Positions 6,271 to 6,280 of a stretch of DNA of 6,280 nucleotides are shown here, piece by piece. Below the pieces are notes generated by a model. It was given only the letters and a program-made list of their open reading frames with translations, had not been told where the DNA came from and ran no database searches. A program made the position numbers and the translations under genes. This stretch comes from an uncultured Eubacteriales bacterium (GTDB lineage Bacteria > Bacillota > Clostridia > Oscillospirales > QAKW01): contig CAKRPM010000077.1 of assembly GCA_934378025.1 (NCBI GenBank), forward strand, positions 1-6,280, written 5' to 3'. Numbering within the stretch: the stretch's first letter is position 1; each line of letters opens with the position of its first letter.

Positions 6271-6280
6271 CAAGTTAGTG

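Noticed and set aside
1..6280. tRNA, rRNA, CRISPR array, insertion sequence, phage or toxin-antitoxin module
   Set aside because: No direct-repeat array, terminal inverted repeats with a transposase, cloverleaf or partner gene pair was seen on either strand.

Overview
The window looks like a chromosomal segment of a Gram-positive anaerobe of the class Clostridia, with an Oscillospiraceae/Ruminococcaceae-type bacterium most likely. Four things point there: the rnpA-yidD-yidC-jag order, a YidC with a lysine where E. coli has its groove arginine, a full-length formate-tetrahydrofolate ligase, and a secreted transglutaminase-like protein anchored by three SLH repeats. This is inferred from protein character; no marker RNA is present.

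Almost everything lies on the minus strand, so the layout reads from right to left. At the right edge (6243-6270) a strong Rho-independent terminator closes a transcript that starts outside the window, by usual gene order probably rpmH. After a roughly 110-base leader comes a tight cluster: rnpA (TTG start), yidD (4-base overlap), yidC (81-base gap with an inverted repeat) and jag/khpB (8-base overlap). It ends at a 13-bp hairpin terminator at 3612-3643. The cluster makes the protein part of RNase P, a small membrane-insertion helper, the membrane insertase, and a KH-R3H RNA-binding protein.

Next is fhs (1858-3534) as a single transcription unit with its own extended -10 promoter. Its stop codon lies 3 bases from that of a tiny plus-strand gene (1756-1854) for a 32-residue one-helix membrane peptide with a basic tail. 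This is the only plus-strand gene I accept. A short divergent promoter region separates it from the transglutaminase/SLH gene (305-1666), which ends at a perfect 13-bp hairpin terminator. A recognisable promoter then leads into a small unidentified gene that runs off the left edge (2-166).

The genes are mostly housekeeping. I see no mobile element, CRISPR array, phage gene, tRNA, rRNA or defence module. The least explained items are the two small proteins (the 32-residue peptide and the cut-off left-edge protein) and the yidC leader.
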